Shown piece after piece: positions 55,077 to 62,739 of a stretch of DNA of 64,000 bases (position 1 is the first letter of the stretch; every line of letters starts with the position of its first letter). The position numbers and the translations under genes were made by a program. Under the pieces are notes generated by a model. It saw nothing but the letters and a program-made list of their open reading frames with translations, was not told the DNA's origin and ran no database searches. This DNA is from Nostoc foliaceum FACHB-393 (GTDB lineage Bacteria > Cyanobacteriota > Cyanobacteriia > Cyanobacteriales > Nostocaceae), in the NCBI RefSeq assembly GCF_014698505.1, contig NZ_JACJTD010000004.1, forward strand, positions 235,089 through 299,088, read 5' to 3'.

Positions 55077-55666
55077 CTGTACTGTATTTCAGGGGTCACC
55101 CGGAAAATCAGCAGTCACACGCCAGAGCAATTCGGATATTTAGGTAGGGAATGGTGAGTGGGGGTTCTCAAACAGTGAACAATGAATCGATTTTTTATCA
55201 GATTTATGTTTTCTTCCTACTCTCTTCCCATACCCAAAATCTGCAACTTTGAAATGAATAGCTGATGTTGCAGGTGTTACCCTTTTCAGTTTCTCAAGAC
55301 AGTGCCGTAAACTCCGCTGTGGCGGTGGCGCTAGGTGGAAAGTTCTTACGAACATTACGGCTTTGTCTGCTTCGCCTATCGTTTAAACATTCCCACAGGT
55401 AATACCAAAAATTACCTATCAGTCTAGAGCGCTTCGCATATTTAGGCAAGGAATAGCGACTGGGAATTATCAAACAGTTAAGAATAAAGAATTGAATAAA
55501 CTCTTGCATAAGTTTTGTTCTTCCTTTCCCTACTCAAAATCTGCAACTTGGAACCGAATAACTGACCACTACAGAATCACACTTTTCAGTTTTCACTGGT
55601 AGCACATGGTGATATTTAGCAATTTATGCACTCTAGATTTATAATCATTGGTGGGTGGAAGCAACT
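55077..55666. other. Spacer with a diverged duplication
   Basis: About 590 bp. Positions about 55121-55290 and 55428-55592 are imperfect direct copies: both run AGAGC...CATATTTAGG, then TCAAACAGT(G/T)AA, a TC-rich stretch, AAATCTGCAACTT and finally TTTTCAGTT. A third, weaker copy lies at about 56203-56300. So the precursor unit seems to have been copied together with its downstream region. A palindrome-like GGCGGTGGCGC fragment sits between. Confidence 0.6.
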
Positions 55667-55822
55667 ATGGATTTTAGAAATGTCCAGCCTTATGCAGAAA
55701 ACAAATATCTGACTGAATACGTCGGGGATAAGGACAATTGGAAGTTAGACACCATGAGATGCACTTACAACAAAGATGAAAAATTTTTCTTGCTTCTGCC
55801 TTATTTTGAAGACAGTATCTAG
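55667..55822 (+). CDS. Possible small protein in the peptide cluster
   Basis: 51 codons from ATG 55667 to TAG, preceded by GGTGGGTGGAAG. It reads MDFRNVQPYAENKYLTEY and ends FFLLLPYFEDSI. No double-glycine motif and no known domain. Base composition and codon choice look plausible for coding sequence, but it may be a degraded remnant of an inserted gene. Lies between precursors 1 and 2. Confidence 0.35.
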   Translation: MDFRNVQPYAENKYLTEYVGDKDNWKLDTMRCTYNKDEKFFLLLPYFEDSI

Positions 55823-55867
55823 AACCCAATTTTTCATTAGATTTGCTTAAGTAGTGAGGCTAACATC

Positions 55868-56095
55868 ATGCCAAGTCAAATCATAATATCTGAGTTTTTT
55901 CTAGAGTTATCGGATGCAAAACAGGAGCTTTTAGTCGGTGGTGGCGACTTTGAACTGACTAACAGCAATTTTGCTCAAAGACTTTTCAATGTACAAGGGA
56001 CAAGCATTTCTAGCCCACTAGGCAACACCGCCAACTCCACTGGCCAAAATAATTACATCAATAACGCTGCCCAAGATTCTTTAGGTTTGCGTTAA
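55868..56095 (+). CDS. Double-glycine-leader peptide precursor 2 (Asn/Ser-rich core)
   Basis: 75 residues (MPSQIIISEFFLELSDAKQE...LLVGG). Same RBS block (AAGTAGTGAGGCTAACATC). Core begins GDFELTNSNFAQRLFN, nearly the same start as precursor 1, then QGTSISSPLGNTANSTGQNN and ends AQDSLGLR. It lacks the Gly/Asn-rich tail of precursor 1. The two may form a two-peptide pair or be paralogues. Confidence 0.82.
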   Translation: MPSQIIISEFFLELSDAKQELLVGGGDFELTNSNFAQRLFNVQGTSISSPLGNTANSTGQNNYINNAAQDSLGLR

Positions 56096-56801
56096 GTTAG
56101 CTTATTTAGCATTATCACCAACCCAGCTTAAGCCTACACTATCATTTGTTAACTATGCCCACAGGTGATCTCAAAGAATAAGGCTTGACATATCTAGAAA
56201 TACTCTAGACATAAACTGGTGTGTAGGGCTTTTCAAACACTTAAGAGTCAATAAGGAATCAATTTTCCGTCTTCCTTCTTGTTTCTCCAACTGAAGATTA
56301 TATAAGTTAATGCTTGTAATGATGAACGATTCCAAAGTTTTTCGGTAATCTTCACCTTTGTATACCTAACACTTTTGTTGAGTGCTTCAGGTACAACTCA
56401 ATTCGCAAGTAAGTTAATTTATGGAATCTTTTCTTGGAGATAAAAAGGGGGAGAGGAGATTGTAATGACTCGCTCAACGTAAGTGAGGACTTTGAGGGAG
56501 TTTGAGCTTTCTCCTCTGTTTTCTCAACGCGTTACCCACGTTAAAGATATGAAAAAGGCGATTCCAGCGCATCGCGCATACCTTCTTCTTCCCCCTTGAT
56601 TGATTATAAACAATTATAAAACATGATGTTGGCTACTATTGGCAGCATCTGTGACCGTTTGGCTTTTTATCCTAGTGGTTCGTCAAGGGAATGTGGCGGG
56701 GTAAAGGGAAAAGGTGTTTGATAACCTTTTCCCATCTGAAAACCCAGCAATTTTGGGTTGGCAGATTTTCAGGTATCCATTAAAACAAAAGGTGTAATGT
56801 C
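56096..56801. other. Spacer with conserved cluster-repeat block
   Basis: About 705 bp. At 56455-56560 is a diverged copy of the block found downstream of later precursors (GACTCGCTCAACGTAAGTGAGG...GAGTTTGAGC). It contains AGTGAGG, as the precursor RBS does. No ORF of weight. Confidence 0.5.
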
Positions 56802-58451
56802 GTGAACTCCTTACGCCCCCAAGAAAACTATTTTTGGAATAGGTTTAATGAACCCAATCCAGAGCAACTTCATCTAATTGAAGCTAACGAGTTTCTTCCT
56901 CATATCGGTAAATGGACTCACATTGGCAGCGGTGTTTTACTGACTATCTTTGTAGCAGGTATTACTCTGACATCTGTTCTTCATTACAACGTCACGGTCA
57001 AAGTTCCTGCAAATATTCGACCTGTAGGAGAACTGCGGGTTGTTCAGTCTGCCATGACTGGAACCGTTCAAAACATTGATGTTCATGAGAATCAAGTTGT
57101 GAGCCAGGGACAAGCGATCGCTCACGTTGATAATTCTCGTCTTCAGACTCAAAAGAGTCAATTAGAAAGTAGTATTCAGCAAAGTAAATTACAACTAAGT
57201 CAAATTGATGCTCAACTGGGTCAAATAGATACTCAGATTGCAGCGCAGACAAACTTAACTAACCGCACGATTATAGCTGCACAAGCTGAATTAGATGGGA
57301 CACAACGCAACTATCAAGATCAGCAAATTAAAGCTACAGCTGATATGACGCAAGCAGAAGCATCCTTGAGGTTAGCCAAGGTGCAACAAGAGCGATCGCA
57401 ACGCGAAAAAGTCTTAAGAGCAACTATACAAGAAGCAGAAGCCGCTTTGACCTTAGCCAAGGTGCAACGTGACCGATTGCAACGCGAAAAAGTCTTAATA
57501 GCAACTGTGCAAGAAGCAGAAGCCGCTTTGACCTTAGCCAAGGTGCAACGTGACCGATTGCAGCCGATAGTAGCGTCGGGAGCCGTTCCTCGCAATCTAT
57601 TTGACGAAAAAGAACAAGCGGTTAAATCTGCTGAGGCAAAGCTAGAACAAGCTAGCGCTGACGCGAAAAACCTTCTGGAGGACAAAGAACAAGCGGTTAA
57701 ATCTGCTGAGGCGAAACTAGAACAAGTTAAAGCTAACGCCAAAAATCTCCTGGAGGAAAAGGAACAAGCCCTTAAGGTTGCCCAAACCAACCTAGAAAAG
57801 GCTAAAACTGCGATTAATCCTAGTAATGCTACCGTAACCGTGGCATCTGAACGGATTCAGCAGGAACAGGCTAGAGGTGAGGCGGCCTTAGCCGCTTTGA
57901 AAAAAGACCGAGAAACTCTACTCCAGCAACGCCTTGAACTCCAAAAAGAACTTGATCGCAACACCAAAGAACTGCAACAGGCAAAAACCGACTTGAATTT
58001 GAGTGTGATTCGATCGCCAATCGCCGGAACACTGTTGCAATTGAATCTTCGCAACCCAGGACAGGTAGTGCAACCAAGTGAAGCGATCGCTCAGATTGCT
58101 CCCCTCGATGCTCCTTTACTAATTAAGGCTCGTGTGCCGGCTCAAGATATTGACAAGGTGAAATTGGGACAAAAAGTCCAAATGCAAGTTTCTGCTTGTC
58201 CCTATCCAGACTATGGCACTCTCCAGGGAACAGTCAAAACAGTTGCACCAGACGCCCTACCAATTGGAAAAAACAGTGCAGATCCAGTTGGCTACGAGGT
58301 AACTATTGAGCCACAAACCCCATATGTGGGTAGAGGCGATCGCCAGTGTCATCTGAAATCTGGTATGGAGGGCAGGGCTGATATTATTTCTCGGCAAGAA
58401 ACGGTGCTTCAATTCATTCTCAGAAAAGCCAGATTAATCGCAAATTCTTAA
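56802..58451 (+). CDS. HlyD-family membrane fusion adaptor
   Basis: Periplasmic adaptor that links the C39 ABC exporter to an outer-membrane channel (not in the window). 549 residues from GTG 56802. Cytoplasmic start, one TM helix (about 40-62, GSGVLLTIFVAGITLTSVL), biotinyl-lipoyl halves (GTVQNIDVHENQVVSQGQAIAHVD and SVIRSPIAGTLLQLNLRNPGQVV), and a long coiled coil between them. The coil has two tandem coding repeats: 27-residue units (EAALTLAKVQRDRLQREKVL, 81 bp) and 25-residue units (EQAVKSAEAKLEQ, 75 bp). Directly upstream of the exporter gene (49 bp). Confidence 0.92.
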   Translation: MNSLRPQENYFWNRFNEPNPEQLHLIEANEFLPHIGKWTHIGSGVLLTIFVAGITLTSVLHYNVTVKVPANIRPVGELRVVQSAMTGTVQNIDVHENQVVSQGQAIAHVDNSRLQTQKSQLESSIQQSKLQLSQIDAQLGQIDTQIAAQTNLTNRTIIAAQAELDGTQRNYQDQQIKATADMTQAEASLRLAKVQQERSQREKVLRATIQEAEAALTLAKVQRDRLQREKVLIATVQEAEAALTLAKVQRDRLQPIVASGAVPRNLFDEKEQAVKSAEAKLEQASADAKNLLEDKEQAVKSAEAKLEQVKANAKNLLEEKEQALKVAQTNLEKAKTAINPSNATVTVASERIQQEQARGEAALAALKKDRETLLQQRLELQKELDRNTKELQQAKTDLNLSVIRSPIAGTLLQLNLRNPGQVVQPSEAIAQIAPLDAPLLIKARVPAQDIDKVKLGQKVQMQVSACPYPDYGTLQGTVKTVAPDALPIGKNSADPVGYEVTIEPQTPYVGRGDRQCHLKSGMEGRADIISRQETVLQFILRKARLIANS

Positions 58452-58500
58452 TCTAATAAGCAGATTTTATTAATCATCGTCTACCAATTTAATAGGTCTA

Positions 58501-60675
58501 GTGGCCATGTTTGATCTATTTAAACACCGTAAAAATTACCAGTGTGTTTTACAGTTGAGTGAGGAAGACTGTGGGGCAGCTTGTCTTGCTTCGATTTCCA
58601 AGCATTATGGACGTTTCTTAAGTATCAATCGCAGTCGAGATGCAGTCGGGACTGGACAGCTAGGAACAACTTTGCTGGGTTTAAAACGTGGGTCTGAGGC
58701 TATAGGTTTAAATGCCAGAGCAGTTAAAGCTGCACCTGCGATCGTAGACAGAATTAATGAAATACAACTACCAGCAATTATTCATTGGCGGGGTTATCAC
58801 TGGGTTGTTTTATACGGCAAGCGGGGTAAGAATTACGTTGTCGCTGATCCAGGGGTGGGTATCCGTTATGTCAACCGAGAAGAGTTGGCAACAGCTTGGA
58901 ATGGGGTAATGCTATTACTCGAACCAGATCCAGACCGCTTTTTTCAGCAGCCCCAAGAAGAACCAAAAGCTGGCTTAGTACGCTTTTTTCAGCGGATATT
59001 ACCTTATCGTGGGTTGTTGACTCAGGTTTTGATGATCAATATTGCCCTGGGTCTACTCGCTTTAGGTACTCCTGTTCTGATCCAACTGCTCACAGATGAT
59101 GTGCTTGTGCGTGGGGATACCCAGTTACTCACTGTGGTGATCTCAGCCGTTGTGGTGATGAGCTTATTTAGCAGTAGTCTGCAAGTCTTGCAAGCCATTA
59201 TGATCGCTCATTTTGGTCAACGACTGCAATTAGGATTAGTTTTGGAGTTTGCACGAAAAATTCTCCACTTACCCTTAAATTACTACGAAGCTCGCCGCAG
59301 TGGCGAAATCACTAGCCGACTCAGAGATATCAATGAAATCAACCAATTGGTATCGCAGATTGTGGTTCTTTTACCTAGCCAGTTTTTTATTGCAGTCATA
59401 TCTTTCTGCTTGATGCTGTTTTATAGCTGGAAACTGACATTAGCAGTCATGCTGTTTGCGGCGTTAATGGCCTTATCTACCCTACCTTTTTTACCCATCC
59501 TCCGACAAAAGAACCGCAGTATGTTGGTTTTGGGGTCAGAAAATCAAGGCGTTTTGGTAGAAACCTTTAAGGGAGCGCAGGTAATCAAAACTACAAATGC
59601 TGCACCACAATTTTGGGATGAATTCCAAAGCCGTTTTGGTCGCCTTGCCAATTTAACTTTCAGCACCATCCAAATCGGAATTATCAACGGTACTATTTCT
59701 AAACTTTTAGCCACTCTCGGTGGTGTTATTTTACTTGGGCTAGGAAGCATCTTGGTAATTCAAGGAGAGTTGAGCATTGGTCAAATGCTGGCTTTTAACG
59801 TCCTCCAGGTCAATGTTCTGGCTTTAATTGACTCTTTAATTAATTTTGTAGATGAATATTTTCGCTCCCAAACAGCAGTCTCTCGCCTCCTGGAAGTTAT
59901 CGATGCTACACCAGAAGTAGTTGGAGGTAGTCAAAAGCCAGTTGCCCAAATTTCTGGTGATGCAGACATTCGCTGTTCTCATGTCCAATTTCACCACGCT
60001 GGCAGAGTTGACTTATTAGAAGATTTTTCTCTCAAGCTGCCTGGAGGGAAAGTAACTGCTTTAATTGGTAAGTCCGGCTGTGGTAAAAGTACTTTGGCGA
60101 AAGTAATTGCAGGCTTATATCAGCCTAACTCTGGCAATATTCGCATTGGCTTCTATAACATCCAAGACCTTTCTCTGGATTGTTTGCGACAACAAGTAGT
60201 TTATGTACCCCAAGAACCTCATTTCTGGAGTCGCTCAATTTTGGACAACTTCCGCTTAGGAACGCCTTATATTTCCTTTGAGGAAATTGTCAAAGCTTGC
60301 CAGATAGCTGATGCAGACGAGTTTATCAGTCAACTTCCAAATCAGTATCAAACTGTTTTAGGGGAATTTGGGGCAAATATCTCTGGTGGACAAAGACAAC
60401 GATTAGCGATCGCTAGAGGCATTCTAACTAATCCACCTGTACTCATTTTAGATGAAGCAACCGCTGGACTTGATCCAGTCAGCGAATCTCACGTACTAGA
60501 TCGGCTCTTAGAATACCGAGAGGGCAAAACTACGATTTTAATCACCCATCGTCCCAGTGTAGTTAATCGAGCCGATTGGATTGTACTACTAGATAAAGGT
60601 CAGGTACAAATACAAGGTACTCCTGAGACTTTTCTCTCTCAACAAGGAGAGCATTTAAAGTTTTTAACACTGTAA
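58501..60675 (+). CDS. Peptidase-containing ABC exporter (C39, PCAT) for double-glycine peptides
   Basis: Cleaves the leader after GG and exports the core. 724 residues; GTG 58501 or ATG 58507 as start. C39 domain intact: Gln18, Cys24 (EEDCGAAC), His100 (GYHWVVLYG), Asp116 (VADPGVG). TM domain about 165-440 with six helices, then NBD: GKSGCGKST, ISGGQRQRLAIARG and VLILDEATAGLD. A normal bifunctional processor for the surrounding precursors. The 31-bp link to the next ORF suggests one transcript. Confidence 0.95.
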   Translation: MAMFDLFKHRKNYQCVLQLSEEDCGAACLASISKHYGRFLSINRSRDAVGTGQLGTTLLGLKRGSEAIGLNARAVKAAPAIVDRINEIQLPAIIHWRGYHWVVLYGKRGKNYVVADPGVGIRYVNREELATAWNGVMLLLEPDPDRFFQQPQEEPKAGLVRFFQRILPYRGLLTQVLMINIALGLLALGTPVLIQLLTDDVLVRGDTQLLTVVISAVVVMSLFSSSLQVLQAIMIAHFGQRLQLGLVLEFARKILHLPLNYYEARRSGEITSRLRDINEINQLVSQIVVLLPSQFFIAVISFCLMLFYSWKLTLAVMLFAALMALSTLPFLPILRQKNRSMLVLGSENQGVLVETFKGAQVIKTTNAAPQFWDEFQSRFGRLANLTFSTIQIGIINGTISKLLATLGGVILLGLGSILVIQGELSIGQMLAFNVLQVNVLALIDSLINFVDEYFRSQTAVSRLLEVIDATPEVVGGSQKPVAQISGDADIRCSHVQFHHAGRVDLLEDFSLKLPGGKVTALIGKSGCGKSTLAKVIAGLYQPNSGNIRIGFYNIQDLSLDCLRQQVVYVPQEPHFWSRSILDNFRLGTPYISFEEIVKACQIADADEFISQLPNQYQTVLGEFGANISGGQRQRLAIARGILTNPPVLILDEATAGLDPVSESHVLDRLLEYREGKTTILITHRPSVVNRADWIVLLDKGQVQIQGTPETFLSQQGEHLKFLTL

Positions 60676-60705
60676 AAATTAGGCTCTGTATGAGCAAATA
60701 AAACT

Positions 60706-61017
60706 ATGTCTGAAAATACCAAATCCCAAAATCATCAATGGTTCAGGGATTTGTCTGGAAAAGAACAGGAAACCCTAGCTGCTGGGCAAATTCCAAATAT
60801 ACCAAATGAAGGTATGCCAGCTGAAAATAATTTTTTTATCCAACAAACTAACATCCAAACTACAGCAGATAATACATTAAAACTTGCAAATGGTGATGTA
60901 TCTTCACAAAATACGAAATATATATTTTCACAATTTACATTAGGGTCTTCTATAAAAATTTGGTTGCCAAATTTTCCTTTGTTTAGAAACAAAGCAGATG
61001 ACTCTATTGTAAATTAA
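60706..61017 (+). CDS. Divergent leader peptide precursor, directly after the exporter
   Basis: 103 residues (MSENTKSQNHQWFRDLSGKEQETLAAGQIPN). The leader-like DLSGKEQETLAAG has AG where others have GG. The core is Asn/Gln/Thr-rich with a C-terminal IKIWLPNFPLFRNKADDS. No GTGAGG block precedes it. It may be a precursor, an immunity protein or an accessory peptide. The exporter stop is 30 bp away. The call as precursor is moderate. Confidence 0.55.
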   Translation: MSENTKSQNHQWFRDLSGKEQETLAAGQIPNIPNEGMPAENNFFIQQTNIQTTADNTLKLANGDVSSQNTKYIFSQFTLGSSIKIWLPNFPLFRNKADDSIVN

Positions 61018-61325
61018 ATCCTTCGTTACTTTAAAGTTTTTTGTAGTCCTCAATGGCTTTAAACGCATACTTAGTTATGTACAAAAAGCCATTAATACTA
61101 TTCTGCCAAAAATATTTTCTTGGATCTATGTATTTAAAGTAATCAATAAAATTACATCAAATTTGTCAAAATTTACTATTATTTTTATTTAGAATATCAT
61201 GAACCAAAAGTAGTAAATTAACCTTGATTTTTTATAACTTTAGAGTAATTTATCTTCTAGACAAATAGTTAATAATAAAAATATAGGTGATGAGCACCTA
61301 TATTAGTAAGTGAGGCAAAGAATTT
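61018..61325. other. AT-rich spacer before the second precursor group
   Basis: About 305 bp, very AT-rich. It ends with GATGAGCACCTATATTAGTAAGTGAGGCAAAGAATTT, the shared RBS context. No other structure was seen. Confidence 0.5.
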
Positions 61326-61562
61326 ATGTCAACTCAAATGATGATGTCTGATTTGTTTGTGGATCTATCCACAGAACAACAACAGCTTCTAGCTGGGGGA
61401 CAAGATGAATTAGGTGACGATGAATTCGGTGGCGATGAATTCGGTGACGATGAATCAGGTGGCGATGAACTTTCTTTGTCCGGTTCTCCTGTCCGACATC
61501 GTCCCCGCCGATACTTGATTAGAGGTGTTGTGAGCCTCCGTAGCATCCCAAGATCTTCCTAA
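61326..61562 (+). CDS. Double-glycine-leader precursor 3 (acidic Gly/Asp/Glu-repeat core)
   Basis: 78 residues (MSTQMMMSDLFVDLSTEQQQLLAGG). The core is a tandem acidic repeat (DELGDDEFGGDEFGDDESGGDEL) encoded by about 15-bp DNA repeats (GGYGAYGATGAATTC), then a basic tail (RHRPRRYLIRGVVSLRS). The repeat is a likely source of expansion or contraction. RBS AAGTGAGG is seven bases before ATG. No cysteine. Confidence 0.8.
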   Translation: MSTQMMMSDLFVDLSTEQQQLLAGGQDELGDDEFGGDEFGDDESGGDELSLSGSPVRHRPRRYLIRGVVSLRSIPRSS

Positions 61563-61574
61563 ACTTTGCAATTA

Positions 61575-61731
61575 GTGGGGGTAAGAGAAGCTAATATAAC
61601 TCGCTCAAAATAAATTAAATTTTGAGAAATAGTTTGGGCAGTAGACTATATTCTCTTAAAGCATTAAATCAATGGCTTATAGAGAAAAAGGTAACTGCTA
61701 CCCTTAGCACCTAGTTGGATGCTCCCTCTTA
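61575..61731 (+). promoter_or_regulatory. Conserved spacer block 1 downstream of precursor 3
   Basis: Contains CTCGCTCAAAATAAATTAAA followed by TTTTGAGAAATAGTTTG; CTCAAAAT pairs with ATTTTGAG. A weak hairpin lies at 61693-61716 (AACTGCTA / TAGC...AGTT). The same order of elements recurs at 62023 and 62516. Confidence 0.6.
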
Positions 61732-61811
61732 CTTCAAATGCAAAGAGTTTTGACTATTGGACGAGCACCTTTTTGCTATTCAACTTGTGTAAGTAAGTGA
61801 GGTAATGAATT

Positions 61812-62018
61812 ATGTCAGTTCAAACCATTCAATCCATCCAATCCGAGTTACTTGTAGATTTATCCACAGAGGATCAACAGCTTCTCTCTGGGGGACAAAC
61901 CAGCTTGGACGATGAAGACGAAGATGGAGAGGAAGGGGAAGAGGAAGAGGAAGAGGAAAATGGAGGCAGAAGAAGAAAAGCCAAAGTCTACAAAATCACA
62001 ATCCTCAGACTCAAGTAG
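61812..62018 (+). CDS. Double-glycine-leader precursor 4 (Glu-run core with basic tail)
   Basis: 68 residues (MSVQTIQSIQSELLVDLSTEDQQLLSGG). Core QTSLDDEDEDGEEGEEEEEEENGGRRRKAKVYKITILRLK: a run of acidic residues followed by a strongly basic, then hydrophobic tail. AAGTGAGGTAATGAATT precedes the ATG. No cysteine. Confidence 0.8.
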   Translation: MSVQTIQSIQSELLVDLSTEDQQLLSGGQTSLDDEDEDGEEGEEEEEEENGGRRRKAKVYKITILRLK

Positions 62019-62022
62019 ATAA

Positions 62023-62180
62023 AAGAGAAGATTAATAATAACTCACTCAGGATAAATTAAATTTTGAGAAAGAGTTTGATTCGTCTCTTATCTTCTCTTC
62101 AGGTATGAAATTAACAGCCTAGAGACAATAAAGGTAGCTGTTATCCTTAGCATCTACCTTTATGCTCGCCCCTTACTTCA
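62023..62180 (+). promoter_or_regulatory. Conserved spacer block 2 downstream of precursor 4
   Basis: Contains ACTCACTCAGGATAAATTAA followed by ATTTTGAGAAAGAGTTTGA. The hairpin at 62128-62163 has the 10-bp arms ATAAAGGTAG and CTACCTTTAT plus a further G-C and A-T rung set above a mismatch. Compared with block 3, one pair changes from A-T to G-C. Confidence 0.65.
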
Positions 62181-62279
62181 GATCAACATAGTTTCGACTA
62201 ATTAATGAGTACAGCTTTTGCTGTATATCTCAAGGCACTAGTCATTCTTTTGCACTGTACAAAAGTGAGGCAAACAATT

Positions 62280-62456
62280 ATGTCAGATCAAAACATTACA
62301 CCTGATTTGCTTGTGGAGCTATCGACAGAAGAACAGCAGCTTCTATCTGGAGGAATATATGGTTATTACGGCGGCTATGGACGCGGCTATGGACGCGGCT
62401 ATGGACACCACTACGGACGCCGCTATGGACACCACTACGGACGCCGCTACTGTTGA
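62280..62456 (+). CDS. Double-glycine-leader precursor 5 (Gly/Tyr/His/Arg-repeat core)
   Basis: 58 residues from ATG 62280 (MSDQNITPDLLVELSTEEQQLLSGG), preceded by AAAGTGAGGCAAACAATT. The core is IYGYYGGYGRGYGRGYGHH and two further Y-G-RR-YGHH units, ending in a single Cys. Such a Tyr/His/Gly-rich sequence could bind metal ions or, via the Cys, form a dimer. No other cluster member has this core. The in-frame start at 62205 is not needed. Confidence 0.82.
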   Translation: MSDQNITPDLLVELSTEEQQLLSGGIYGYYGGYGRGYGRGYGHHYGRRYGHHYGRRYC

Positions 62457-62515
62457 TACTAAGTTAGCAAAGCCTAAGCACTGAGTGATTCCTGCATTTA
62501 AACTTTGCACTTAGT

Positions 62516-62665
62516 AGGGAGAGTAGAAGACTCACATAACTCGCTCAAGATAAATCAGGTTATGAGAGAGTTTGAGCCTTCCCCCATATTCTCTTAATGC
62601 ATGACATCAACGGGACTAGACCCAAGAAAGATAGATGCTACCTTTAGCATCTATCTTTCTATTTT
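62516..62665 (+). promoter_or_regulatory. Conserved spacer block 3 downstream of precursor 5
   Basis: Third copy of the spacer block: ATAACTCGCTCAAGATAAAT, then GAGAGAGTTTGAGCC. Ends with the strong hairpin at 62625-62660. Confidence 0.65.
62625..62660 (+). terminator. Strong 16-bp hairpin closing the peptide cluster
   Basis: AGAAAGATAGATGCTA pairs perfectly with TAGCATCTATCTTTCT around CCTT, followed by ATTTTCCCTTT. It may terminate the cluster's transcript, but related hairpins occur inside the cluster at 62128 and, weaker, at 61693, so a processing or regulatory role is equally possible. Confidence 0.6.
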
Positions 62666-62739
62666 CCCTTTAACTTATTGCAAGAGAAGAATCAATTCCT
62701 AATATGCATTCTGAAAATTTTTGGTTAACTGGATGCAAA

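Noticed and set aside
57320..57790. 156-codon antisense ORF within hlyD
   Set aside because: It is the complement of the repetitive coiled-coil codons; the Ala/Ser/Cys-rich product is an artefact.
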